From contig DDQW01000057.1 in NCBI GenBank assembly GCA_002342805.1, positions 1 through 60,989 on the forward strand: 60,989 nucleotides of DNA, read 5' to 3'. Positions 7,452 through 15,565 of the stretch are shown here, in pieces (the stretch's first letter is position 1; every line of letters begins with the position of its first letter). The notes beneath the pieces were generated by a model, which was not told the DNA's origin, ran no database searches, and was given only the letters and a program-made list of their open reading frames with translations. Origin of the DNA: Clostridiales bacterium UBA2432 (GTDB taxonomy: Bacteria > Bacillota > Clostridia > Lachnospirales > Vallitaleaceae). The translations under genes and the position numbers were made by a program.

Positions 7452-9212
7452 TTATATCTTAAAGGGGAGCTTAACTTTCATTGTTGTTCCCTGTCCAACC
7501 TGGCTTTTTACTGTGATTTTACCGTGATACAATTCGACAATATGTTTAACAATAGACAAGCCTAGACCGGTACCCCCTTGTTTTCTAGAACGTCCTTTGT
7601 CAACGCGATAAAACCGTTCAAAAAGTCGTTCAAGATGTTTCTCGTCAATACCTATACCCGTATCTGTTATCTTGATATTCAAAAATTGTTCGTCTCTTGA
7701 TTGACTACACTCTATACTTACAGAGCCTTCTTCCGTGTATTTGATGCTATTATCGATCAAATTTATCAACAACTGTTTAATTCGATCTTTATTACATTCT
7801 AGCAAGGGTAAATCTTCTTGCACTGAAATATTGAGATCCAAATTTTTCTGTTCTGCTTTTATGGACAGTACATCAATAACCTCACCAACAATATCAGCAA
7901 TCGGATAGACCCCAACATTACGATCGATCTTCATGCTTTCAATTTCAGATAGAATTAATATATCCTCAATTAAAATCGCTAGCCGTTCCGCTTCAATATC
8001 TATAATATCCAAAAACCGTTCGGATACCTCGGCGTCATTCATTGCTCCGTTTTTCAATGTATCCACAAAACCTTTAATCGAGGTTAATGGCGTTTTTAAC
8101 TCATGGGTAACATTAGATACAAACTCTTGGCGAATCATTTCAAGTTTTCTGATTTTTGTAATATCCTCAACGATAATTAATATACCATGTAAAGTATTCT
8201 TACTCGTCCTACTTTTTATTGGCGTTGCTGAAAATTTTAGTATTTTTTCTTCAAGGCCCTTTTTCATCGTCGCTTCTTCTTCAATATACTCGCCATCTTC
8301 AATCGATTTCTCAATCACCTTAAACATATTCGTATTACGTGTCACTTCATAAAATAATTTTCCTTCAAGCGGGCCTTTTAAACTTAATATTTCGCTAAAG
8401 GGTTTATTTGCAAAAACGATCTGATAAGATTCATCAATGGCTGCCAAACCAAGATCCATACTAACGAGAATGGATTCAAGTTCCGCGTTTTTCTGTTCAA
8501 TCTGCCATAAGTTTTTGCGCATTGTAAAGGTCATTAAGTTAAAGGCATCCGCAAGTTTTCCCAATTGATTTTTATCATCGACGTATACTTTATGGTCGTA
8601 ATCACCCGATGTGATTTTTTCTGCTATCGTTGTAAACTCGTTGATTGGATTCATTAAGCGGCGTATGAAAAAGAATGCTGCTATCGATGAGAGTATTAGA
8701 CCTAGAATCAGTCCAATAACAACAGACTCTAGCATATCACTGATAAGGGCTTGAATATTGTCTGCCGGAACCGATATCCTTAGAACTCCCTGAATATCAT
8801 CATATTCGAATGGTTTAGCAAAATAGTACAAATACGCTCCCATAGTACTACTATAGCGAAGTTCCGGTTCTCGTATTCCTCGAAGGGCATTCTTAAATTC
8901 TGTACGGTTAGCATGATTTTCCATTGTAGTGGGATCATTGAGTGAATCTGCAAGAACAAGGCCATCGTCGGCTATTAATGTAATCCTTACATTTGTCTGT
9001 TTTCCATATGTAATGATAATCTCTTGCAAGCTTTGTTCTGACGTCATCATCTCATATTTAATCAAACGATCAATAAGCTCAATTTTTTGTTGTGAATCTT
9101 GTGTTGTTTGTTCAAAAAAATGACGGTTTACTTTTTGCCATGAAAACAAAACCGTCACTATAATCGTAATTGCTACAATCGCTATATATGTTGCTAATAA
9201 TTTTTTACCCAT
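7452..9212 (-). CDS. phoR: Phosphate-regulon type sensor histidine kinase PhoR
   Basis: Membrane kinase that phosphorylates PhoB in response to phosphate limitation. Its 586 residues read as follows: helix 1 (about 5-25), an extracytoplasmic sensor (30-160) with the double-PAS-like ITLIADDGLVLADS segment, helix 2 (163-183), HAMP (184-238) and PAS (245-350). HisKA follows with His370 in VTHELKTPLTS, then HATPase with an NLIDNSIKY N-box, DTGIGI and GTGLGLSIVKH. The size and order match Gram-positive PhoR/PnpS. The start ATG has GAGGTG just upstream. The gene begins 10 bases after the phoB stop and ends the pstB-phoU-phoB-phoR cluster. Confidence 0.92.
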   Translation of the reverse strand: MGKKLLATYIAIVAITIIVTVLFSWQKVNRHFFEQTTQDSQQKIELIDRLIKYEMMTSEQSLQEIIITYGKQTNVRITLIADDGLVLADSLNDPTTMENHANRTEFKNALRGIREPELRYSSTMGAYLYYFAKPFEYDDIQGVLRISVPADNIQALISDMLESVVIGLILGLILSSIAAFFFIRRLMNPINEFTTIAEKITSGDYDHKVYVDDKNQLGKLADAFNLMTFTMRKNLWQIEQKNAELESILVSMDLGLAAIDESYQIVFANKPFSEILSLKGPLEGKLFYEVTRNTNMFKVIEKSIEDGEYIEEEATMKKGLEEKILKFSATPIKSRTSKNTLHGILIIVEDITKIRKLEMIRQEFVSNVTHELKTPLTSIKGFVDTLKNGAMNDAEVSERFLDIIDIEAERLAILIEDILILSEIESMKIDRNVGVYPIADIVGEVIDVLSIKAEQKNLDLNISVQEDLPLLECNKDRIKQLLINLIDNSIKYTEEGSVSIECSQSRDEQFLNIKITDTGIGIDEKHLERLFERFYRVDKGRSRKQGGTGLGLSIVKHIVELYHGKITVKSQVGQGTTMKVKLPFKI

Positions 9213-9222
9213 ACGCTCACCT

Positions 9223-9936
9223 CTATTTAAACTTATATCCTACGCCGCGAACCGTTTTAATGTATTGGGGATTTTTATCATCGGCTTCGATTTTTTTTCT
9301 TAGATTTCGAATGTGTACATCCACCGTTCGAGTCTCACCATAATATTCATATCCCCATATTTTTTCTAATAAATATTCCCGGTCAAAAACACGACCTTTG
9401 TTCTTTGCTAATAAATATAATAGTTCAAATTCTTTGAGCGGTAATTCAATCTTTTCTCCATCAATCATAATCTCATGCGTCGACCGATTGATCTCAATAC
9501 CGGAAACTGTAATCACGTCATCTGTCGGAATTGAATTTTCGTTGCGAATCTTATTCAACTCACTGGTACGGCGAAAAACAGCTTTCATACGGGCAACAAG
9601 TTCGTGACTTCCAAAAGGTTTACCTATATAGTCATCTGCACCCATCTCAAGTCCTAAAACCGTATCGATTTCTTCACTTTTTGCTGTTAACATAATCACC
9701 GGAATTTGTTTCAGTTTAGGATTATTGCGGATTTGCCGAAGAACTTCTAAGCCATCAATGCCGGGAAGCATTAAATCTAACAGAATTAAGTCCACAGCAT
9801 TATTTTCTAATATTTTTAGCCCTGTTTCTCCATCAAGTGCTTGTAAGACCTGATAGCCATTTTTTTCAAGGTTATATCTAAGTAGTTCAAGAATATGTTC
9901 TTCATCATCAATCGTTAAAACAGTATTAACCGCCAT
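9223..9936 (-). CDS. phoB: Phosphate-regulon response regulator PhoB/PhoP
   Basis: OmpR/PhoB-class transcription factor of 237 residues. The receiver domain has acidic Asp10/Asp11, the phospho-acceptor Asp54 in ILLDLMLPGIDG, Thr in MLTAK and Lys in GKPF. A winged helix follows, with KEFELLYLLAKNKGRVF and a recognition segment ending TVRGVGYKFK. The start is ATG 9936 with GGAGG five bases upstream. An ATG at 9948 contains the Shine-Dalgarno sequence and would add four residues only. It stands between phoU and phoR, and a matching tandem Pho box lies in front of pstB (11464-11502), so it very likely controls its own operon. Confidence 0.94.
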   Translation of the reverse strand: MAVNTVLTIDDEEHILELLRYNLEKNGYQVLQALDGETGLKILENNAVDLILLDLMLPGIDGLEVLRQIRNNPKLKQIPVIMLTAKSEEIDTVLGLEMGADDYIGKPFGSHELVARMKAVFRRTSELNKIRNENSIPTDDVITVSGIEINRSTHEIMIDGEKIELPLKEFELLYLLAKNKGRVFDREYLLEKIWGYEYYGETRTVDVHIRNLRKKIEADDKNPQYIKTVRGVGYKFK

Positions 9937-9951
9937 GGTTTCCTCCATTAA

Positions 9952-10599
9952 TTATTGCAATTCGCCTGTTCCGTAGTATATGATCCACTCTGCAATATTT
10001 GTTGCATGATCTGCCATACGCTCAAGATATTTATTAATCAAAATGTAGTTTGTGGAATCTTGTATGAGTTCTGAATCCTCTTGCATAATTTGGATAAGTT
10101 TATTCATCAATTTATTAAAATAATCGTCGATAACATCATCACGTTGAATAATTTCTTTGGCCAATTCAACATCTTTACGAATATATGCATCAATAGTGTC
10201 TGAAATCATTAAGCTAACAGCATCCGCCATTAAGGGTAAAAATTCTAGCTTTAAAAAGGGCTGCTTTTCGGTTAAGCGAACCACATATTCACTAATATCT
10301 TCGCAGTGATCTGCTATACGTTCTAAATCGGTGACAATTTTTAGAATAGAAATAATATCGCGTAAGTCAGTGGCAATGGGTTGCTGTCTCGCAATCGTAA
10401 TCAAACACTCTCGCTCAATCTTTCGTTCCATTTCATCAATTAAATCGTCTTTTTTAATGACATGCATAGCAAGCTCTTTATTTCGTGTCTTTAGGGCTTC
10501 AATCATATCTTGAATCGATTCTTCAATAAAAGCACCCATTTTTATAATATCTTTATGTAATCGATTTAATTCTTTTTCAAATTCATATCTAACTGGCAT
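9952..10599 (-). CDS. phoU: Phosphate signalling complex protein PhoU
   Basis: A 215-residue cytoplasmic protein made of two repeated three-helix PhoU domains. The metal-binding E/DxxxD signatures are seen as TDLERIADHCEDI in the first repeat and NKYLERMADHATNIAEW in the second. PhoU links the Pst transporter to PhoR and represses the regulon when phosphate is plentiful. The ATG at 10599 has GGAGG at seven bases. It lies between pstB and phoB in a continuous cluster. Confidence 0.96.
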   Translation of the reverse strand: MPVRYEFEKELNRLHKDIIKMGAFIEESIQDMIEALKTRNKELAMHVIKKDDLIDEMERKIERECLITIARQQPIATDLRDIISILKIVTDLERIADHCEDISEYVVRLTEKQPFLKLEFLPLMADAVSLMISDTIDAYIRKDVELAKEIIQRDDVIDDYFNKLMNKLIQIMQEDSELIQDSTNYILINKYLERMADHATNIAEWIIYYGTGELQ

Positions 10600-10656
10600 C
10601 GTCTTTCCTCCAAAACACTTATTATTTTACGCTAAGTAAACTTTAATTGCAATATA

Positions 10657-11418
10657 TCATCCAAAACGACCGGTAATATAATCTTCCGTCTTCTTGTTTT
10701 TTGGGTCTCTAAATATGATTTCTGTCTCATCAATTTCTAAAAGTTCACCTAGCAAAAAGAACGCTGTTTTATCTGATATTCTTGCCGCTTGCTGCATATT
10801 ATGTGTAACCATAACAATGGTATATTTTTCCTTTAATTCTGTTGCTAAGTCTTCAATTTTCAATGTTGAAATCGGGTCAAGTGCCGATGTTGGTTCATCC
10901 ATAAGTAAGACTTCCGGTTCAACTGCTAATGCTCTTGCGATACATATTCTCTGTTGTTGACCACCTGAAACACCTAATGCACTTTTTTTAATTCGATCCT
11001 TAACTTCATCCCATATCGCTGCTTGTCGAAGACTGCGTTCAACTATATCATCAAGCTGAGATTTTTTCTTTATCCCATGCATTCTGGGTCCATAAGCAAC
11101 ATTATCATAGATGCTCATAGGAAATGGATTTGGCTTTTGGAAAACCATTCCTACACGTGAACGTAAACTAATAACATCAATATTTCCATAAATATCTTCA
11201 TTATCTAATAAGACTTTACCCTGAACTGTTACGCCTTCAATTAAATCATTCATACGGTTTAATACGCGTAAAAAGGTTGATTTTCCACAACCGGAGGGTC
11301 CGATAAATGCCGTTATTTCATTTGCCTTAATCTCAAGATTCACTTTCTTGAGCGCTTGAAAATCACCGTAAAATAAGTCGAGATCTTCTACTTTGAACTT
11401 CGTTTGATTTGTCATCAT
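10657..11418 (-). CDS. pstB: Phosphate ABC transporter ATP-binding protein PstB
   Basis: ATPase subunit of the high-affinity phosphate importer, 253 residues. It has the Walker A GPSGCGKST, the Q-loop VFQKPNPFPMSIYDNVAYGP typical of PstB, the signature LGVSGGQQQR, Walker B VLLMDEPTSALDP and the H-loop VTHNM, and it ends TGRFG. Two adjacent ATGs (11418 and 11415) are possible, and the GAGG spacing slightly favours 11415. It is the first gene of the operon. The membrane subunits PstC/PstA and the binding protein PstS, which normally precede pstB, are absent: upstream are a Pho-box promoter and the deoD terminator. Confidence 0.96.
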   Translation of the reverse strand: MMTNQTKFKVEDLDLFYGDFQALKKVNLEIKANEITAFIGPSGCGKSTFLRVLNRMNDLIEGVTVQGKVLLDNEDIYGNIDVISLRSRVGMVFQKPNPFPMSIYDNVAYGPRMHGIKKKSQLDDIVERSLRQAAIWDEVKDRIKKSALGVSGGQQQRICIARALAVEPEVLLMDEPTSALDPISTLKIEDLATELKEKYTIVMVTHNMQQAARISDKTAFFLLGELLEIDETEIIFRDPKNKKTEDYITGRFG

Positions 11419-11440
11419 TGCACCTCTTAATCGTATTTGT

Positions 11441-11502
11441 CTATTAAGACTATATCATTTTTCGGTAAACTTCATATACATCCAATGTTAAATTTATGTA
11501 AA
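11441..11502 (-). promoter_or_regulatory. Pho box and promoter of pstB-phoU-phoB-phoR
   Basis: On the minus strand four hexamers follow one another at exactly 11-bp intervals: TTTACA (11497-11502), TTAACA (11486-11491), TGTATA (11475-11480) and TTTACC (11464-11469). This is the arrangement of Gram-positive PhoP/PhoB sites (TTHACA with 5-base spacers). The last repeat serves as the -35 region, with TAATAG (11441-11446) after 17 bases. The site abuts the deoD terminator. Confidence 0.85.
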
Positions 11503-11504
11503 GT

Positions 11505-11544
11505 AAAAGACTGTATCACACGTTTAGTTGCGATACAGTCTTTT
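11505..11544 (-). terminator. deoD terminator
   Basis: Arms 11505-11517 (AAAAGACTGTATC) and 11532-11544 (GATACAGTCTTTT) form a 13-bp stem with T-runs on both strands, just after the deoD stop and next to the Pho box. Confidence 0.85.
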
Positions 11545-11555
11545 TTTCATAAACT

Positions 11556-12272
11556 TTACTTTGCCATTTCTAAAGCAATTTCCATCATTTTTGTAAATGC
11601 ATTTTGTCGTTCTTCACTTGTTGTCGCTTCGCCTTTAACCAAAGAATCTGAAACCGTAAGTAAACAAGCGGCTTTTTTTCCAAGTACTTTGGCATTTGCA
11701 AACAGTGCAAAAGATTCCATTTCCACTGCCATACATCCTTCTTCATCACGAATTTTTTCATAGTCAGTAAAATTTTCACGATAAAATACATCTGAAGAGT
11801 GAATACGCACGCGAGTTAGTGGAATGTCTAATTCTCCCGCAAAGGTAGCTAATTGATTATTCAAGTCTTTGTCTGCTTCAATTGTCGACTCTTGGTAACC
11901 GCTTTGAACCTTGGCATAGGTTGATTCCGACCATGCATCTTGTACTAATAATACATCATATAAATTCAACTTATCTGAGTATGCTCCACATGAACCGATA
12001 CGAATAATATTCTCGACATCATAAAACTTAAATAACTCATAGGAATATATTCCGATACTTGGCATGCCCATTCCTGATCCAAATACAGAAATACGACGTC
12101 CTTTATATGTTCCCGTGTATGCTAATGCATTTCGAACGCTATTGACTTGAACGACATCTTCTAAAAAAGTTTCTGCAATGAATTTTGCCCGTAATGGATC
12201 TCCAGGCATTAAGACTGTTTTTGCAAAATCATCTTTGTTGCTTACTTCAATATGTGGTGTTGGTATTCCCAT
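11556..12272 (-). CDS. deoD: Purine-nucleoside phosphorylase, DeoD type
   Basis: Phosphorolysis of purine (deoxy)ribonucleosides in the salvage pathway. The 238 residues equal the hexameric DeoD family. Motifs include VLMPGDPLRAKFIAE near the N-terminus (phosphate site), GSGMGMPSIGIYSYEL, IGSCGAY, the ribose/base site VEMESFALFANAK and the catalytic Asp in VSDSLV. The start is ATG 12272, placed after GAGGAAGAGG; an upstream in-frame TTG gives eight non-family residues. It follows guaB by 32 bases with no terminator, so the two purine genes are probably one transcript. Confidence 0.96.
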   Translation of the reverse strand: MGIPTPHIEVSNKDDFAKTVLMPGDPLRAKFIAETFLEDVVQVNSVRNALAYTGTYKGRRISVFGSGMGMPSIGIYSYELFKFYDVENIIRIGSCGAYSDKLNLYDVLLVQDAWSESTYAKVQSGYQESTIEADKDLNNQLATFAGELDIPLTRVRIHSSDVFYRENFTDYEKIRDEEGCMAVEMESFALFANAKVLGKKAACLLTVSDSLVKGEATTSEERQNAFTKMMEIALEMAK

Positions 12273-12304
12273 TATCCTCTTCCTCTCTTTTAACAATTAT
12301 TTTT

Positions 12305-13765
12305 TTATTGTCCGACTGAATAGTTTGGTGCTTCTTTTGTAATCTGTATATCGTGTGGATGGCTTTCTTTTAGGGAAGCCGCAGTAATCTTGACAAACTG
12401 TCCTCGTGTTCTTAATTCTTCAATGGTATGCGTGCCTGCATAACCCATTCCTGAACGTAATCCACCAATCATTTGATAGATGGTATCTTCAACAAGACCT
12501 TTGTAAGGAACACGACCCTCGACACCTTCCGGAACGAGTTTTTTTGCATCTTCTTGGAAATATCGATCTTTACTTCCTTTTTCCATGGCTGCTAACGAGC
12601 CCATACCACGATATACCTTATACTTTCGTCCTTGATATAGTTCTGTCTCCCCCGGTGATTCTTCACATCCTGCAAAGAGACTTCCCATCATACAGATGTA
12701 TCCACCTGCTGCAATCGCTTTAACAACATCACCGGAATATTTAATACCACCATCAGCAATGATTGGCACATCATATTGGGCAGCAACTTCAGCACAATCA
12801 CTAATTGCCGTGATCTGAGGCACACCCACTCCTGCTACAACACGTGTTGTACAGATTGATCCAGGTCCAATCCCTACTTTGACAGCATCTGCACCGGCTT
12901 CAATAAGTGCTTTGGTTGCTGAACCTGTAGCAACGTTACCTGCTACTACTTGAAGATCCGGATACTTTGCTTTTACTTTTCTTACGGCTTCTAAAACGCC
13001 CTCTGAATGTCCATGTGCCGTATCAAGCACAATGGCATCTACGCGAGCATTATTCAATGCTTCTATACGATCCATCATGTTGCCGGTAATTCCTACCGCA
13101 GCTGCAACACGAAGGCGTCCTTGGTCATCTTTGGCTGACTCCGGATAAAGAATTGCTTTTTCAATGTCTTTTATTGTAATCAGTCCTGAAAGATTTCCCT
13201 CTTCATCAACGATGGGTAATTTTTCAATACGGTATTTGGCTAGAATTTCCTTAGCGGTTTCTAAATTCGTACCAATCGGGGCAGTTATAAGATCTTTGCT
13301 GGTCATAACTTCTTCTATTTTTTTGTTAAAATCTGTTTCAAAACGTAAATCTCGATTGGTCAAAATACCGACGAGTTTTTTAGAACCCTCTTCAACAATA
13401 GGCACACCTGAGATTCTAAATTTTGCCATAAGCTCATTGGCTTCATAGACATAATGACTTGGGTTTAAATAGAAAGGATCGATAATAACGCCATTCTCTG
13501 AGCGTTTTACCTTGTCAACTTCTACGGCTTGTTCTTCAATGGACATATTCTTATGAATGACGCCGATTCCACCTTGTCTGGCCATCGCAATAGCCATTCT
13601 CGCCTCAGTTACTGTATCCATGCCTGCACTTACTAATGGAATGTTCAACTTGATTTTCTTGGTAAACCATGTCGAAATATCGACATCTTTCGGTAAAACT
13701 TTTGAATGTGCAGGAATTAATAAAACATCATCGAAGGTTATGCCTTCTTTTACAATTTTGTTCAT
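12305..13765 (-). CDS. guaB: Inosine-5'-monophosphate dehydrogenase
   Basis: Oxidises IMP to XMP with NAD, the rate-limiting step toward GMP. The 486 residues are standard. The barrel start is EGITFDDVLLIPAHS. A tandem CBS insert (about 95-205) has ISGVPIVEEGSKKLVGILT and IEKLPIVDEEGNLSGLIT. The catalytic loop GIGPGSICTTRVVAGVG holds the active-site Cys, and the flap contains YRGMGSLAAM with the later EGRVPYKG Arg-Tyr region. The ATG has GAGAGG upstream. The purine genes guaB and deoD lie together, while the HD-GYP gene ends 56 bases ahead of it. Confidence 0.98.
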   Translation of the reverse strand: MNKIVKEGITFDDVLLIPAHSKVLPKDVDISTWFTKKIKLNIPLVSAGMDTVTEARMAIAMARQGGIGVIHKNMSIEEQAVEVDKVKRSENGVIIDPFYLNPSHYVYEANELMAKFRISGVPIVEEGSKKLVGILTNRDLRFETDFNKKIEEVMTSKDLITAPIGTNLETAKEILAKYRIEKLPIVDEEGNLSGLITIKDIEKAILYPESAKDDQGRLRVAAAVGITGNMMDRIEALNNARVDAIVLDTAHGHSEGVLEAVRKVKAKYPDLQVVAGNVATGSATKALIEAGADAVKVGIGPGSICTTRVVAGVGVPQITAISDCAEVAAQYDVPIIADGGIKYSGDVVKAIAAGGYICMMGSLFAGCEESPGETELYQGRKYKVYRGMGSLAAMEKGSKDRYFQEDAKKLVPEGVEGRVPYKGLVEDTIYQMIGGLRSGMGYAGTHTIEELRTRGQFVKITAASLKESHPHDIQITKEAPNYSVGQ

Positions 13766-13821
13766 GGGAGTCCTCTCTTTCGAAACTGAAAACGTAATTT
13801 ACTTTTAAGTTATATGAGAGT

Positions 13822-14904
13822 TTAGCAAAAATCATTCGGCTTGTCAATATCAATCTCATCATCAATCATAACCGATAAATCTTTTGACAAATCTACCTCT
13901 GCCAGGATTGTCTGAATATCACTTGGGTCGACGACCCGTATTATGGGTCGTGTCGGCATATTTTCATTTAGCTTTGCAACAACTCCTATACGTCCGTCAC
14001 TAAGTCGAACACCTAATCCTATGGGATATGGAGATACTGAGCTTCTAAAAATACGTACGATATCCGGGTCAAACCATGTATATGCTCTTGATACAATTAA
14101 TTCAATGATTTCATAATGTTTCATTGGTTCTGTTATTGAATTATTGTATACCAAATTATCATATTCGTTTGCAATGGCAACAATTCTTGAAAACTCATGA
14201 ATATTCTCATTTTTCTTACCTAGTGGAAATCCGGTGCCATCAAACATCTCATGGTGTGTTAAAGCTACATTAGCTGCTAAAAGTGAGCTGCCGGGTATGG
14301 CCTTTATTAGTTCATATCCGAAGCGGACATGTTCACGATATGTAATCAACTCTTGTTCATTGTAGTTTTCTCTATATCTTGTTACATCAATATCTTCTAT
14401 TTTCGTTTTTCCTAAATCATGTAAAAGAGCACCTAAAGCTAGGTGTTTTAATTGAGTATCATTATAGCCTTTTTTCTTAGCAATGAACAAGGCGATTATA
14501 CATACGTTAATTGAATGCATATGTAAATATTCACTGCTGTTACGAATTTCTTGCAGACTAATCATTACGCGTGGATTCGCTAAAACTTGTGTAATAATGA
14601 CTTCAACATTTTTAACAATAACTTCATTAACCGAAAAATGTCCGGCCTTGATCATGTTAATACTTTCTTTTAAAACTCGTTTTGTTTCCAATTTAGTTTT
14701 ATCCGAAACTAAATCATCAATCTCAATATCTTGTGAGATTGCATCTTTTATGTAAATATATGCTAAATCAAGTTGTTTAATCTTTTCAATGTAGTTTTGT
14801 GTTAGATTCGTCCCGTCCCTCAATAAAATCACGCCATTATTAGCATAGATTGGTTTTGCCAATTCCATGCCAGCTTTTAATCTAGTAACATTTATTCTTC
14901 TCAT
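13822..14904 (-). CDS. HD-GYP domain protein (putative cyclic-di-GMP phosphodiesterase)
   Basis: A 360-residue cytoplasmic protein with no membrane helix. The N-terminal part (1-60) resembles the VxxLKxGMxLAxPIY lead-in common in HD-GYP proteins. The HD-GYP domain has H128/H130, HD at 162-163 in LLHDLGK, HHEMFDGTGFP at 217-227 and the following ANEYDNL. The diagnostic GYP is GFP here, a substitution found in some members; the metal ligands look intact. Known activity of the family is hydrolysis of c-di-GMP to GMP. A C-terminal extension of about 70 residues is unassigned. It begins 22 bases after the DUF6106 gene. Activity is inferred. Confidence 0.85.
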   Translation of the reverse strand: MRRINVTRLKAGMELAKPIYANNGVILLRDGTNLTQNYIEKIKQLDLAYIYIKDAISQDIEIDDLVSDKTKLETKRVLKESINMIKAGHFSVNEVIVKNVEVIITQVLANPRVMISLQEIRNSSEYLHMHSINVCIIALFIAKKKGYNDTQLKHLALGALLHDLGKTKIEDIDVTRYRENYNEQELITYREHVRFGYELIKAIPGSSLLAANVALTHHEMFDGTGFPLGKKNENIHEFSRIVAIANEYDNLVYNNSITEPMKHYEIIELIVSRAYTWFDPDIVRIFRSSVSPYPIGLGVRLSDGRIGVVAKLNENMPTRPIIRVVDPSDIQTILAEVDLSKDLSVMIDDEIDIDKPNDFC

Positions 14905-14926
14905 ACGAATCTTCCTCTAAAACAAT

Positions 14927-15445
14927 TTATTTTTTCACTTTACGAGGTATGTACATCTTAATCCCATCGATTAAAGTATCATTAGGTTCCATTAATAGTT
15001 TTGTTCTCTTACCATCATGATCAAGTATCCCTGCGTATAGATTATCATTTTCCAGTCCTGAACTAAAATCTAATGTTTTTTCCACATTGCTTGTTTCCTG
15101 TTTGTAATCCGGATGTTTTACATTTACAAATACATGAAATGATCGTACATCTACGGAAATTGCTCGCTTACGTTTGCTCTTGTTAAATATTCGATCAACG
15201 TCCAATTCACCATTCGTAAAGATATACTCATATTCAATATTCAAACGTCGAATTAAAAATACGGCTAACCATCCTATAACAACAACTAGAGGTAACAATA
15301 ACCCCATGCCTGTAATAAATGGAACCATAGATGCAATAAGAATAAGGACAATTGCGCCTACAATGATTCCCGCTTTTTTCATCATATCTTTTCCGTTGTT
15401 TTCTCTTTTTACCAGTTGTTCTTTAAACACGTCATTATAAGCCAT
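14927..15445 (-). CDS. DUF6106-like membrane protein
   Basis: A 172-residue protein with two close hydrophobic helices (about 23-60) followed by a soluble domain containing IEYEYIFTNGELDVDRIF. This resembles the DUF6106 family of Clostridia. Function is unknown. The start ATG 15445 follows AGGAGG at seven bases; nine upstream codons of the open frame are not used. It lies between the groEL terminator and the HD-GYP gene and is probably the first gene of that pair. Confidence 0.75.
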   Translation of the reverse strand: MAYNDVFKEQLVKRENNGKDMMKKAGIIVGAIVLILIASMVPFITGMGLLLPLVVVIGWLAVFLIRRLNIEYEYIFTNGELDVDRIFNKSKRKRAISVDVRSFHVFVNVKHPDYKQETSNVEKTLDFSSGLENDNLYAGILDHDGKRTKLLMEPNDTLIDGIKMYIPRKVKK

Positions 15446-15515
15446 TATTTTCCTCCTAGAGATATATTGCAAAACGCTACTTCTATTATAACGAATTTTA
15501 TGCTTATAAACAAGT

Positions 15516-15550
15516 AAAAAGAAGTTGTTGTAGACAACAACTTCTTTTTT
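15516..15550 (-). terminator. groEL terminator
   Basis: GAAGTTGTTG (15521-15530) pairs with CAACAACTTC (15535-15544), flanked by A/T-runs on both sides, 15 bases beyond the groEL stop. Confidence 0.9.
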
Positions 15551-15565
15551 ATAGTTAAATCCGAC

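Noticed and set aside
13766..13821. Possible purine riboswitch before guaB
   Set aside because: Only 56 bases separate it from the HD-GYP gene, too short for the aptamer, and no conserved core is present.
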